Assembly: GCA_026982705.1 (NCBI GenBank)
Contig: JALSGP010000014.1
Coordinates: 1 to 64,000 of the forward strand
Source of the DNA: Alphaproteobacteria bacterium
GTDB lineage: Bacteria; Pseudomonadota; Alphaproteobacteria; Geminicoccales; Geminicoccaceae
Length of the DNA: 64,000 nucleotides
Direction: 5' to 3'
The notes under the pieces are model-generated. The model worked only from the letters and a program-made list of their open reading frames with translations, did no database searches and was not told the origin of the DNA. How positions within the stretch are numbered: the first letter of the stretch is position 1; the number at the start of each line of letters is the position of its first letter. The position numbers were made by a program, and so were the translations under genes. Positions 46,506 through 57,514 of the stretch are shown piece after piece.

Positions 46506-47191
46506 CCCTTCCCCTGCCCCGCGCCGTCCTCTTCGATCTCGACGACACCCTCTATCTGGAACGCGACTATGTGGCGAGCGGCTTCCGGGCGGTCGGCCGC
46601 TGGATGGCGGAACGCTACGGAGTGACGGCCTTCGCCCGGGTCTGCCAGGAACTGTTCGCAGCGGGACGACGGGGTGACGTGTTCGACGCCGCCCTCGCCG
46701 CCCTGGACCTCGCCGAGCGCGTGCCGGTGGTGGAACTGATCCGGGTCTACCGCGAACACCACCCCGACATCCGTCTGCTCCCGGACGCCGAACGCCTGCT
46801 CCGGCGGCTCCACGGCCGGGTGCCTCTCGCCCTCGTGACCGACGGCACGGCGCGGGTGCAGCGGCGCAAGCTCCTCGCCCTCGGCATCGCCCCGCTGTTC
46901 GACGTGATCACCGTCACCGACGAGCTCGGCCGCGCGTTCTGGAAACCCCATCCGCGGCCCTTCCTCGCCACCCTCGAGGCCCTCGGCGTGGAACCGCACG
47001 AGACCCTCTGGATCGCCGACAACCCGAAGAAGGACTTCCTCACGCCCCGTCGCCTCGGCATGGCCTGCGTGCGGGTGCGCCGTCCCGACGGGATCTACGC
47101 CCACCTCGAGACCGGCCCCGAGGGTGTGGACCGGGAGGTATCGGATCTGGACTCCCTGGACCTGCTACCGCTCGCGGCCGGGGCCGTCTGA
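46502..47191 (+). CDS. HAD-family hydrolase coupled to the ATP-grasp protein
   Basis: This 229-residue HAD hydrolase has motif I LFDLDDTLYLE, cap residues (LFAAGRRGDVFDAALAALDL), motif II LVTDGTARVQRRKL, Lys in WKPHPRPF and motif IV WIADNPKKDF. The DLDDTLY and ADNPxKDF forms are typical of a group that accompanies ATP-grasp enzymes in surface-sugar and nucleotide-like pathways. It is translationally coupled to the ATP-grasp gene. Its last 27 bases overlap the 3' end of prfC on the other strand. Confidence 0.85.
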   Translation: MTLPLPRAVLFDLDDTLYLERDYVASGFRAVGRWMAERYGVTAFARVCQELFAAGRRGDVFDAALAALDLAERVPVVELIRVYREHHPDIRLLPDAERLLRRLHGRVPLALVTDGTARVQRRKLLALGIAPLFDVITVTDELGRAFWKPHPRPFLATLEALGVEPHETLWIADNPKKDFLTPRRLGMACVRVRRPDGIYAHLETGPEGVDREVSDLDSLDLLPLAAGAV

Positions 47192-48811
47192 CGGCCCGCC
47201 CCGGCCCGCCGTCGTCGCCGGCCGCAGCCCGCGCTCACGGGTGCGGGTGAAATGGATCCGCGGGAAGTCCTCCTGCACCCGCCCGAGATCCCAGGCGTTG
47301 CGCACGAGATAGACGAGCGCCCCATCGCCGTCGCGGGCGAGCTGACCGCGGCGGGTCGCCAGCAGCGCCTCCTCCGTCTCCCGGTCCGGCACCCGACACC
47401 AGCGGGCCGTCGTCCAGCCCACCTCCTCGAAGTCCACCGGCAGATCGTACTCGGCGAGGAGCCGGGTGTGCAGCACGTCCAGCTGCAGCGGCCCCACCAC
47501 GCCCACCAGCCGGTCGCCACCCACCAGCGGCCGGAACACCCGGCTCACCCCTTCCTCCGCCAGATCCGCGAGGGCGCGATCCAGATGCTTGGCGCGCATG
47601 GGATCGCGGAGCCGCACCCGGCGCAGGATCTCGGGGGCGAAGTCGGGCATGCCGGTGAAGTGGACCGTCTCGCCCTCGCCGAGGCTGTCGCCCACCCGCA
47701 ACTGGCCGTGGTTGGGAATGCCCACGATGTCACCGGCCACCGCTTCCTCCGCCAGCTCCCGGGTGCGGGCGAAGAAGAACACGGGATTGCTCACGGTGAT
47801 GACGCGGCCGTCACGGGCCAGCCGCAGCCGGGCGCCGCGGCGGAAGCGGCCGGAGGCGATCCGCACGAAGGCCACCCGGTCACGGTGGCGCGGATCCATG
47901 TTGGCCTGCACCTTGAAGACGAAGCCGCTCACCCGCGGGGACGTGGGGGCCACCGGTGCCGGCTCCGCCGGCTGCGGGCGCGGCGGCGGGGCGTGGGCGG
48001 CGAGATGCTCCAGCAGCCGGCGCACCCCCACCGTGCGCAGCGCACTGCCGAAGAACACCGGCGTCCGATGGCCCTCGCGGAAGGCGGCGGGATCGAAGGG
48101 CGGCAGCGCCGCCCGCACCAGCTCGAGCTGCTCCGCCACCGCCGCCCGCACCCGCGGCTCCACCCGCCCGGCGAGGGCAGCGAAGTCCGTCGTCTCCCCC
48201 TCGCCGCCGCGCCCGGGATCCACCGGCACCACCCGCCCGTCCGCCACCTCGACGATCCCGCGGAAGTCCCGTCCCATGCCCAGAGGCCAGGTGACGGGGG
48301 CCGTGTCCAGGGCCAGCCGTTCCTGGATCTCGTCCAGCAGCGCCAGGGGATCGCGCCCCTCGCGATCGATCTTGTTGACGAAGGTGGTGATGGGGATGTC
48401 GCGCAGACGGCACACCTCGAACAGCCCGAGGGTGCGCGGCTCGATGCCCTTGGCGGCGTCGATCACCATCACCGCACTGTCCACGGCGGTGAGGGTGCGA
48501 TAGGTGTCCTCCGAGAAATCCTCGTGCCCCGGCGTGTCCAGCAGGTTGAAGACACGGTCCCGATAGGCGAAGGTCATCACCGAGGTGGTGACCGAGATGC
48601 CGCGCCGGCGCTCGATCTCCAGCCAGTCGGCGCGGGCCCGTCGCCGTTCGCCGCGCGCCCGCACCTCGCCCGCGAGATGGATGGCCCCGGCCACCAGCAG
48701 CAGTTTCTCGGTGAGGGTGGTCTTGCCGGCGTCCGGATGGGAGATGATGGCGAAGGTGCGCCGCCGCGCCACCGCGTCGGCGAGCGTCGCGTCCGTCTCC
48801 GTGGCGTCCAT
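47165..48811 (-). CDS. prfC: Peptide chain release factor 3
   Basis: This GTPase recycles RF1/RF2 from the ribosome after termination. The 548-residue protein has G1 SHPDAGKTTL, the RF3-specific RRRGISVTTSVM (switch I), G3 DTPGHEDFSEDTYRTL, G4 NKIDREGRDP, and domain II/III motifs (FVFKVQANMDPRHRDR, VGVVGPLQLDVL). I chose the ATG at 48811; GTG codons upstream would extend into the divergent promoter region. A glycine-rich tail of about 20 residues follows the conserved part. Confidence 0.94.
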   Translation of the reverse strand: MDATETDATLADAVARRRTFAIISHPDAGKTTLTEKLLLVAGAIHLAGEVRARGERRRARADWLEIERRRGISVTTSVMTFAYRDRVFNLLDTPGHEDFSEDTYRTLTAVDSAVMVIDAAKGIEPRTLGLFEVCRLRDIPITTFVNKIDREGRDPLALLDEIQERLALDTAPVTWPLGMGRDFRGIVEVADGRVVPVDPGRGGEGETTDFAALAGRVEPRVRAAVAEQLELVRAALPPFDPAAFREGHRTPVFFGSALRTVGVRRLLEHLAAHAPPPRPQPAEPAPVAPTSPRVSGFVFKVQANMDPRHRDRVAFVRIASGRFRRGARLRLARDGRVITVSNPVFFFARTRELAEEAVAGDIVGIPNHGQLRVGDSLGEGETVHFTGMPDFAPEILRRVRLRDPMRAKHLDRALADLAEEGVSRVFRPLVGGDRLVGVVGPLQLDVLHTRLLAEYDLPVDFEEVGWTTARWCRVPDRETEEALLATRRGQLARDGDGALVYLVRNAWDLGRVQEDFPRIHFTRTRERGLRPATTAGRGGPSDGPGRER

Positions 48812-48973
48812 GCAGATCCGATCCCGCACGACCTCGACCCGTCCCAGATGACGCATCGCACCGCCGGCCGCAAGGGACGCGTGCGCCGACCGCCCCTTGC
48901 CGTGGCCATCGGACGTGGCACCTTGGGGACGCGTCCGCATCCCCGGGTACCGCCGTCCTCCGTTCACGGGAAC

Positions 48974-50356
48974 ATGGACCGAACACGTCGCCCCCCTCGT
49001 GCCTCACCGCGGACCCGAGGCGGACGCCTGCGCCGCGCCCTCGGACGGTTGTGGACGGTGGAGGAGCAACCGCTGCCGGTGGACCCGGTGACCGGCCTGC
49101 CGGGTCAGGCGACCCTGGTGCCGGCCCTGCGCGGCGCCATCGCCGCCGCGCTGCGCGGTGGCGCTCGTTTCGCCCTCGTGGTGCTGGACGTGGACCGTCT
49201 GCGCGAGGTCAACCTCGTGCTCGGCTACGAGGCCGGGGACCGGGTGCTGGCGGCGGTGGCGGAACGTCTCGGGCGCTTCGGTGCCGACCGCCTGTTCCGC
49301 GCCAGCGGCGACCGTTTCGCCATGACGGTGGAAGGCGTGGACGCCGGCGCGCTGCGCCGCCGCCTCGCCACCGTCCTCGGCCACGACGTGCGGCTGGGCG
49401 AGATGGCGCTGGAGGTGGGCCTGTCGGCCGGCATCGCCCTCTTCCCCGACCACGGCCCGGATCCCGACGCCCTGCTGCGGGCGGCCGAACTCGCCCTCGA
49501 CGAGGCCAAGGGCCGGGGCGGCCGGCGGGCGGTGGTGTTCGAACCGGGTTTCGAGGCCGCGCTGCGCCGGCGGAAGTGCATCGAGGGTGCCCTGCGCCGC
49601 GCCATCCGGACCCGCAGCTTCACCCTCCACTTCCAGCCCCAGTTCGAGATCGGCACCGGCGCGGTGGTGGGCGTGGAGGCGCTGCTGCGCTGGCCGCGGA
49701 AGGACGGGGACCCGGTACCGCCCGGCGAATTCGTGCCCATCGCCGAGGCCACCGGCCTCATCGGCCCGCTGGGGCGCTGGCTGTTCGACGAGGCCTGTCG
49801 GGCGGCGGTGCGCATCCGTCGTGCCGGAAGCCCGGTGCCCGTCTCCGTCAACGTCTCGCCGGCCCAGCTCCGCCAGCCCGACATGGCCGAGACGGTGCGG
49901 CACACCCTCGCCCGGCACGATCTGCCGCCGCAGGCCCTGGAACTGGAGGTCACGGAGGGCCTCTTCGTCGACCCGGCCCAGACCGCCATCCGCCGCAATC
50001 TGGAGGCGCTGCGGGCCCTGGGCGTGCGCTTCGCCCTCGACGACTTCGGCACCGGCTATTCCTCCCTCGCCTACCTCAAGCGCCTGCCCGCTTGGCGCAT
50101 CAAGATCGACCGCTGTTTCGTCGAGGGGCTCGGCGAGACGCCGGAGGACGAGGCCATCCTGGACGCCATCGTCGAACTGGGCCGTGTCTTCGGCAAGCGC
50201 ATCCTCGCCGAGGGCGTCGAGACGGAACGCCAGTGCCGGGTGCTGGCTGCCCACGGCTGCGACGAGGTCCAGGGCTTCTTCCTCGCCCGCCCCATGGACG
50301 CCGACCGGCTGGTCGCCTTCCTGCGCGAGCGGCCGACGGCCGCGCCCCCCGCCTGA
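48974..50356 (+). CDS. GGDEF-EAL protein with degenerate GGDEF, likely c-di-GMP phosphodiesterase
   Basis: This 460-residue protein has no membrane segment or sensor domain. The GGDEF domain starts about residue 37 (DPVTGLPGQATLV), but its signature is ASGDRF (residues 110-115) instead of GGDEF, so cyclase activity is unlikely. The EAL domain is intact: EALLRW at 235-240, VNVSPAQL, ELEVTEGLF, DDFGTGYSSLAYLKRLP, and KRILAEGVETERQ. It should cleave c-di-GMP, perhaps with the GGDEF part as a GTP-sensing module. It diverges from prfC. The start at 48974 precedes a basic, arginine-rich leader of about 30 residues. Confidence 0.9.
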   Translation: MDRTRRPPRASPRTRGGRLRRALGRLWTVEEQPLPVDPVTGLPGQATLVPALRGAIAAALRGGARFALVVLDVDRLREVNLVLGYEAGDRVLAAVAERLGRFGADRLFRASGDRFAMTVEGVDAGALRRRLATVLGHDVRLGEMALEVGLSAGIALFPDHGPDPDALLRAAELALDEAKGRGGRRAVVFEPGFEAALRRRKCIEGALRRAIRTRSFTLHFQPQFEIGTGAVVGVEALLRWPRKDGDPVPPGEFVPIAEATGLIGPLGRWLFDEACRAAVRIRRAGSPVPVSVNVSPAQLRQPDMAETVRHTLARHDLPPQALELEVTEGLFVDPAQTAIRRNLEALRALGVRFALDDFGTGYSSLAYLKRLPAWRIKIDRCFVEGLGETPEDEAILDAIVELGRVFGKRILAEGVETERQCRVLAAHGCDEVQGFFLARPMDADRLVAFLRERPTAAPPA

Positions 50357-50362
50357 TCCACC

Positions 50363-50391
50363 TTGCCAGTCCGCCCGCGGGCACGTATATG
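50363..50391 (+). promoter_or_regulatory. Promoter of the rpsF-rpsR-rplI operon
   Basis: TTGCCA (50363-50368) and TATATG (50386-50391) are 17 bases apart, just after the EAL gene stop. The resulting leader of about 125 bases could fold and carry ribosomal protein autoregulation, but I see no specific S6:S18 motif I could defend. Confidence 0.6.
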
Positions 50392-50522
50392 CCCGGCACC
50401 GGATCGGCGCGGGCGTGCCCGGCGGCCGATCGGTCCATGACCCCGAGGGGGTCGGAGCGTCGCCCGGCGACGCTCCCCGTTCGTGTCGGAGATCCATCAG
50501 CGAGAGGGGACGTACGCGCGCG

Positions 50523-50870
50523 ATGCCGTACTACGAGCACACCTTCATCGCGCGGCCGGATCTGACGCCGCAGCAGGCCCAGAACATCGCCGAGGAGATC
50601 CGCGCGCTGGTCCAGGAGGCCGGCGGCCGGGTGGTGCTGGCGGAGTACTGGGGGCTGCGCAATCTGGCCTACCGCATCAAGAAGCATCGCAAGGGCCACT
50701 ATCTCCACCTGCGCTTCGAGGCGCCCAAGCATCTGGTGCGCGAGATCGAGGAGCGGGAGCGCTTCAACGACGACGTGCTGCGCTTCCTCACCGTCAAGGT
50801 GGACGAGCTCAGCGAGGAACCCTCGCCCATCCTGCAGAGCCGCTCCGGTCGCGACGACCGGCGCCGCTGA
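50523..50870 (+). CDS. rpsF: 30S ribosomal protein S6
   Basis: This 115-residue protein matches bS6: YYEHTFIARPDLTPQQ at the start, LAEYWGLRNLAYRIKKHRKGHYLHL in the middle and an RFNDDVLRFLTVKVDE end. It pairs with S18 on the small subunit platform. It is the first gene of the ribosomal operon, with GAGAGGGG upstream of the ATG. Confidence 0.97.
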   Translation: MPYYEHTFIARPDLTPQQAQNIAEEIRALVQEAGGRVVLAEYWGLRNLAYRIKKHRKGHYLHLRFEAPKHLVREIEERERFNDDVLRFLTVKVDELSEEPSPILQSRSGRDDRRR

Positions 50871-50885
50871 CGGAGACGTCGAGCC

Positions 50886-51206
50886 ATGACCGCCGAGACC
50901 AGCCGCAACGAGGAGCCGCGGACCGAGGCCCGCAGCGAGGAGCCCCAGCGTCCGGTGGAACCGCCCACCGTGGTGATCCGCCGCCCCTTCTTCCGCCGCA
51001 AGAAGGCGAGCCCCTTCGCCGGCGAGGGGGCGCCCAGGATCGACTACAAGGACGTGCGCCTGCTCCAGCGCTTCGTCTCCGAGACGGGCAAGATCATCCC
51101 GCGGCGCATCACCGCCACCACCGCCAAGGAGCAGCGGGCCCTGGCCCGGGCCATCAAGCGCGCCCGCATCCTCGCCCTGCTGCCCTTCACCAGCGACCAC
51201 CGCTGA
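50886..51206 (+). CDS. rpsR: 30S ribosomal protein S18
   Basis: This 106-residue bS18 has the conserved core [20 protein letters not shown], then [20 protein letters not shown] and [15 protein letters not shown]. An acidic N-terminal extension of about 30 residues is typical of alphaproteobacteria. It lies 15 bases after rpsF. Confidence 0.97.
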   Translation: MTAETSRNEEPRTEARSEEPQRPVEPPTVVIRRPFFRRKKASPFAGEGAPRIDYKDVRLLQRFVSETGKIIPRRITATTAKEQRALARAIKRARILALLPFTSDHR

Positions 51207-51235
51207 GGGCGCGGCATCCCGCGGAGTGAGGAACC

Positions 51236-51814
51236 ATGCAGGTCATTCTGCTGGAACGCATCCCCAAGCTCGGCCAGATGGGCGACATCGTCGACGTGGC
51301 CCCCGGCTATGCCCGCAACTATCTGATCCCCCAGGGCAAGGCCGTCCGCGCCACCAAGGAGGCCATCGCCGAGTTCGAGAAGCGCCGCAAGGAGCTGGAA
51401 GCGCGCAATCTCGAGCTGCGCCGGGAGGCGGAGGCGGTGGCCGAACGTCTCCGCGGTCGCTCCGTCACCGTCATCCGCCAGGCCAGCGATACCGGCCATC
51501 TCTACGGCTCGGTGACGCCGCGCGACATCGCCGCCGCCTTCGCCGAGGAGGGCGTGACCCTCGACCGCCGGCAGGTGCGCCTGGAGCGCACCATCAAGAC
51601 CCTGGGCGTGCACGAGGTGACCATCGTCCTCCACCCCGAGGTGGAGGTGTCGGTCTCCGTCAACGTGGCCCGTTCCGAGGAGGAGGCGGAGGTCCAGGCG
51701 AGCGCGGCCGGGCTGCTGGAGAAGCCGGAGGAGGCCGAGACGGCGGCCGGCGAGGAGACCGCGGCCGCCGGCGAGGCGGTCTCGGAGGAGGGCGCGCGCG
51801 GCGGCGAGACTTGA
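51236..51814 (+). CDS. rplI: 50S ribosomal protein L9
   Basis: This 192-residue bL9 has the N-terminal [36 protein letters not shown] and the long central helix, then a C-terminal domain ([27 protein letters not shown]). An acidic, alanine-rich tail of about 35 residues ([20 protein letters not shown]) extends beyond E. coli L9, as in other alphaproteobacteria. A 29-base gap follows rpsR. Confidence 0.96.
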   Translation: MQVILLERIPKLGQMGDIVDVAPGYARNYLIPQGKAVRATKEAIAEFEKRRKELEARNLELRREAEAVAERLRGRSVTVIRQASDTGHLYGSVTPRDIAAAFAEEGVTLDRRQVRLERTIKTLGVHEVTIVLHPEVEVSVSVNVARSEEEAEVQASAAGLLEKPEEAETAAGEETAAAGEAVSEEGARGGET

Positions 51815-51843
51815 GTCGCGCTTTCGCATGTGCGAAGAAGGCG

Positions 51844-51865
51844 ACGGGGCCGGGCCGGGCCCCGT
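51844..51865 (+). terminator. Hairpin between rplI and phaR
   Basis: ACGGGGCC (51844-51851) pairs with GGCCCCGT (51858-51865) around a 6-base loop, 30 bases after the rplI stop. The T-rich tail is short (GTTCGCCGTT). It may end the ribosomal operon or reduce read-through into phaR. Confidence 0.45.
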
Positions 51866-51889
51866 TCGCCGTTCCCGGGGGTGCCGAGG

Positions 51890-52579
51890 ATGTCCGAGCG
51901 CAGCCGCGACGCGCAGAAGCCCGACGACGGCGGGCCGGAGGTGGCGGTCATCAAGAAATATGCCAATCGCCGCCTCTACAACACCGCCACCAGCAGCTAC
52001 GTCACCCTCGAGGACCTCGGCCGCATGGTGCGGGCCGGGCAGGAGTTCGTGGTCTACGACGCCCGCACCGGCGAGGACATCACCCGCTCGGTCCTGACCC
52101 AGATCATTCTCGAGGAGGATGCCCGCGGCCGCAATCCGCTCCCCATCGGCTTCCTCCGCCAGCTCATCGCCCTCTACGACGACAGCCTGCGCACCATCCT
52201 GCCGCGCTATCTCGAACTCAGCCTCGAGAACTTCGCCCGTCACCAGGAACAGCTCCGCGCCTACATGGAGCGGACCCTGGGGCCGCTGTTCCCGGCCCGC
52301 TCCTTCGAGGAGCTGGCCCGCCAGAACCTCGCCGTCTTCCAGCGGGCCGCCTCCATGTTCACGCCGTTCGGCCCACCCGCCCGGGAGGAGTCCGCCGCAC
52401 GCGAGGAACGGGCCGGCGAGGGGGAGGCGGAGACGGGCCGCCTCGCCGAGGAGGTGCGGGCCCTGCGCGAGCAGGTGGAGGCGCTGCAGCGCCGCCTCGC
52501 CGAACTCGGCGCCGAGCCGCGCACGAAGCGGGCTGGACGCCGGACCCCGCGCGGAACCCGCGGCGAGGAGCGGGGATAG
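51890..52579 (+). CDS. phaR: Polyhydroxyalkanoate synthesis regulator PhaR
   Basis: This 229-residue repressor has the PhaR DNA-binding domain (IKKYANRRLYNTATSSYVTL, VYDARTGEDITRSVLTQIIL) and the two following PHB-accumulation regulatory domains (NPLPIGFLRQLIALYDDSLR). A predicted coiled coil and basic tail finish it (LREQVEALQRRLAELG, then TKRAGRRTPRG). It binds PHA granules and represses phasin genes, so it implies carbon storage, though no pha genes lie in this window. The ATG at 51890 was preferred because the upstream start at 51830 lies inside the hairpin region. Confidence 0.9.
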   Translation: MSERSRDAQKPDDGGPEVAVIKKYANRRLYNTATSSYVTLEDLGRMVRAGQEFVVYDARTGEDITRSVLTQIILEEDARGRNPLPIGFLRQLIALYDDSLRTILPRYLELSLENFARHQEQLRAYMERTLGPLFPARSFEELARQNLAVFQRAASMFTPFGPPAREESAAREERAGEGEAETGRLAEEVRALREQVEALQRRLAELGAEPRTKRAGRRTPRGTRGEERG

Positions 52580-52854
52580 GCGCGCCCTCCCGTGTCCGAC
52601 ATTCCGACTCGCCGCGGCCGTCGTCGCGTGCTATATGGGGACCGGTCGTTGCGTTGCGCGGAGTTCGGCGTCCGGTAAACCCGTTCGAACAAGGTGCGGC
52701 CGAGGCGGCCGTCGTTCCCAGGTCCACACGCCCGGCGTCGATCTCCGTGTCGTTTGCGCCGTGTCGTTCCGAGAGCCAGGGTGAAGGCGGGCTGCCGGGT
52801 CGATCTCCGGACCGACGACCTGTCTGGAACCGCTTTCGACCCTGGAGTATCGAG
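52580..52854 (+). other. 275-base leader region of the RRM gene
   Basis: This gap has no gene. A CTATAT sequence at 52631-52636 could be a -10 box, but no convincing -35 is in place. The rest would form a 5' leader of about 210 bases with several inverted segments, e.g. GCGGCCGAGGCGGCCG near 52700. Long structured leaders are common for cold-inducible RNA-binding protein genes. Confidence 0.4.
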
Positions 52855-53163
52855 ATGACGCGGAAGATCTTCGTCGCCAACTTCCCCTACCGGACCACCG
52901 TCGAGGAGCTCGAGGTGCTGTTCGAACAGCACGGCGAGGTGGTCTCGGCCAAGATCGCCACCGACCGCGAGACCGGTCGCTCGCGCGGGTTCGGTTTCGT
53001 CGAGATGGGCAGCGAGGAGCAGGCCCAGGCCGCCATCCGGGCCCTCAACGGCCAGGACTTCGGCGGCCGTCCGCTGGCCGTCCGCGAGGCCGAGGAGCGC
53101 CCGCGTCGCGGGGGTGGTCCGCGGGGCGGTGGCCGCCGCTTCCCGGGTGGCGGGCGCTTCTGA
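52855..53163 (+). CDS. RRM-type RNA-binding protein with glycine-rich tail
   Basis: This 102-residue protein is a single RNA recognition motif: RNP2 IFVANF (residues 5-10) and RNP1 RGFGFVEM, with the helical ALNGQDFGGRPL end. A tail of about 20 residues rich in Gly and Arg follows (RGGGPRGGGRRFPGGGRF). Cyanobacterial and proteobacterial relatives (Rbp) are cold-induced RNA chaperones. The start was chosen from the GGAG at about 52843-52846. A strong 26-base terminator palindrome follows the gene. Confidence 0.9.
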   Translation: MTRKIFVANFPYRTTVEELEVLFEQHGEVVSAKIATDRETGRSRGFGFVEMGSEEQAQAAIRALNGQDFGGRPLAVREAEERPRRGGGPRGGGRRFPGGGRF

Positions 53164-53186
53164 GACCGTCCCACGGAACCCGAGGA

Positions 53187-53212
53187 AAGGGGCCGCCCGC
53201 GGGCGGCCCCTT
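53187..53212. terminator. Strong terminator palindrome after the RRM gene
   Basis: A perfect 26-base palindrome, arms AAGGGGCCGCCCG and CGGGCGGCCCCTT, lies between the RRM gene and the convergent uspA-like gene. It can end transcription from both sides. Confidence 0.75.
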
Positions 53213-53232
53213 CCGCTTCCGGCCCGCGCCCT

Positions 53233-53670
53233 TCAGGGCGCGCGGCTGCGCACGATCATCACCGAACTCCGGGCCCGCTGCGCCACCCGGGTGGCGTTGG
53301 CACCCAGCACATAGTCGGCGAGGCCGGGCACGTGGCTGCCCATGACCACGAGATCGCAGCAGCGTTCCTCCGCCACCCGCAGGATCTCCCGCCACACCGT
53401 CCCCTCGCCCACCACCAGATCGAAGCGCACCTCCGTCGGCAGATGCCGCTTCGCCACCGCCTCCAGACCCAGCAGCGCCTCGCGCTTGCGCTTGTCCTCG
53501 TAGTCCGGCGGAAAGTACTGCGCCACCGACGGCAGGCCGAATTCCGGCAGCACCGTCAGCAGATGCAGCTTGGCGTCCCAGTCGCGGGCGAGGCGGACGG
53601 CCACCTCCAGCGCCCGTTGCCAGATGGCGGGATCCTCGAGATCGATGGGGACCAGGATGTCGTGGAACAT
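53233..53670 (-). CDS. Universal stress protein (UspA family), TRAP-associated
   Basis: This 145-residue cytoplasmic protein has the UspA fold: ILVPIDLEDPAIWQRALEVA, HLLTVLP, and the nucleotide-binding end LVVMGSHVPGLADYVLGANATRV. The G-2x-G-9x-G(S/T) pattern is only partly kept (GSHVPGLADYVLGANA), so ATP binding is plausible but not sure. It lies 15 bases after the TRAP permease gene, like TeaD of Halomonas, which regulates its TRAP importer. Confidence 0.88.
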   Translation of the reverse strand: MFHDILVPIDLEDPAIWQRALEVAVRLARDWDAKLHLLTVLPEFGLPSVAQYFPPDYEDKRKREALLGLEAVAKRHLPTEVRFDLVVGEGTVWREILRVAEERCCDLVVMGSHVPGLADYVLGANATRVAQRARSSVMIVRSRAP

Positions 53671-53685
53671 GACTCGGGCTCCCCG

Positions 53686-56271
<2,586 letters not shown>

Positions 56272-56351
56272 GACGTCACATCCCGGCGCCGGAGGGCTCC
56301 CGCGCCTCTCCCCGAAGAGCTGGATACGGAGGACTCATGGACGGGAAAGGG

Positions 56352-56377
56352 AACCGGGGGACGCCCGTCCCCCGGTT
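56352..56377 (-). terminator. Hairpin between the TAXI receptor and TRAP permease genes
   Basis: AACCGGGGGAC (56352-56362) and GTCCCCCGGTT (56367-56377) make an 11-base stem with a 4-base loop. It follows the receptor gene and precedes the permease gene on the same strand. A partial terminator would raise receptor expression over permease. Confidence 0.65.
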
Positions 56378-56386
56378 TCGCCGGAT

Positions 56387-57376
56387 TCACTGGGCCGGCT
56401 TGTAGTAGGACCAGCCCTTTTCCTCGTAGTACTTGATCGCACCCGGATGGATCGGCGCCGAGAGGCCGGCGGTGGTCATCTCCTCGGGCTTCAGATTGGC
56501 GAAGGCCGGATGCAGCTTCTTGAAGCGGTCGAAATTGTCGAACACCGCCTTGACCACCGTGTAGACCACCTCCTCGGGCTGCCAGGCGGCGGTCACGAAG
56601 GTGGCGCGCACGCCGAAGGTGCGCACGTCGTCGGGATTGCCGCGGTACATGCCGCCCGGCACGGTGGCCCAGGAGTAGTAGGTGTTGGCCTCGACCAGCT
56701 TCTCGATCTCCGGTCCCTCCACCGGCACGATCACCGCGTCACACAGGGTCGTGGCCTCCTGGATCGAGCCGTTCGGATGGCCCACGGTGAAGACGATGGC
56801 GTCCACCTTGTTGTCGCACAGCGCCTGGGCCTGCTCGGCCGACTTCAGCTCGGAGGCCAGGGCGAAGTCGTCCATGGTCCAGCCCAGCGCCTTCATCACC
56901 ACCTCCATGGTGCCGCGCTGACCGGAGCCGGGATTGCCCACGTTCACCCGCTTCCCCTTGAGATCGTAGAAGGTCTTGATGCCGGCATCGGCCCGCGCCA
57001 CCACCGTGAAGGGCTCGGGATGGACCGAGAAGACCGCCCGCAGCTCCTCGAACGGCCCCTTGTCGGCGAATTTGGAGGTGCCGTTGTAGGCGTGGTACTG
57101 CCAGTCCGACTGGGCCACACCGAAGTCCATCTCCTTCTGGCGGATGGCGTTGATGTTGGCGATGGACCCGCCGGTGGACGGGGCGGTGCACTTGATGCCC
57201 GCGCCGGCCCGGTTGACCAGCTTGCAGACGGACTGGCCCACCACGTAATAGACGCCGGTCTGGCCGCCGGTGCCGATGGTGATGAAGCGTTCCTGGGCCA
57301 AGGCGCCGTCGGCCGCCGCGAAGGCACCGACGAGCGCCGTCACCATGGCGCTCCGGACGAGTGTGCGTCGCAGCAT
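56387..57376 (-). CDS. TAXI-family TRAP solute receptor
   Basis: This 329-residue periplasmic protein has a signal peptide (VTALVGAFAAADGALAQ) and the TAXI core: ITIGTGGQTGVYYVVGQSVCK, TGGSIANINAIRQKEMDFGV, GKRVNVGNPGSGQRGTMEVV, and AIVFTVGHPNGSIQEATTLC. Two cysteine pairs may be disulfides. Known TAXI ligands include glutamate and other organic acids; the ligand here is unknown. The ATG at 57376 has GGGAGGGAAG upstream. Confidence 0.92.
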   Translation of the reverse strand: MLRRTLVRSAMVTALVGAFAAADGALAQERFITIGTGGQTGVYYVVGQSVCKLVNRAGAGIKCTAPSTGGSIANINAIRQKEMDFGVAQSDWQYHAYNGTSKFADKGPFEELRAVFSVHPEPFTVVARADAGIKTFYDLKGKRVNVGNPGSGQRGTMEVVMKALGWTMDDFALASELKSAEQAQALCDNKVDAIVFTVGHPNGSIQEATTLCDAVIVPVEGPEIEKLVEANTYYSWATVPGGMYRGNPDDVRTFGVRATFVTAAWQPEEVVYTVVKAVFDNFDRFKKLHPAFANLKPEEMTTAGLSAPIHPGAIKYYEEKGWSYYKPAQ

Positions 57377-57413
57377 GCGCTTCCCTCCCGAAGTTCGGCT
57401 CGAGACGGCCTTC

Positions 57414-57442
57414 ATCAGACACCCGCCCGCCGGCGAGGTCAA
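57414..57442 (-). promoter_or_regulatory. Predicted promoter of the TAXI-TRAP operon
   Basis: On the minus strand TTGACC (57442-57437) and TCTGAT (57419-57414) are 17 bases apart, 38 bases before the receptor start codon. The -35 box is strong. Confidence 0.5.
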
Positions 57443-57471
57443 CCGCCCGTCCTGCGGTACGATCCGCGGGT

Positions 57472-57499
57472 TTGCGGCCATTCCCCCTTCCGCTAGGAT
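57472..57499 (+). promoter_or_regulatory. Predicted promoter of the VanZ-like gene
   Basis: TTGCGG (57472-57477) and TAGGAT (57494-57499) are 16 bases apart. If used, the transcript would begin close to the ATG at 57515, which argues for the start at 57557 instead. Confidence 0.4.
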
Positions 57500-57514
57500 G
57501 CACGTGCGCCGGCA

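Noticed and set aside
52660-52710. tRNA-like patch with GTTCGAA in the RRM leader
   Set aside because: No cloverleaf can be completed: acceptor and anticodon stems do not pair.
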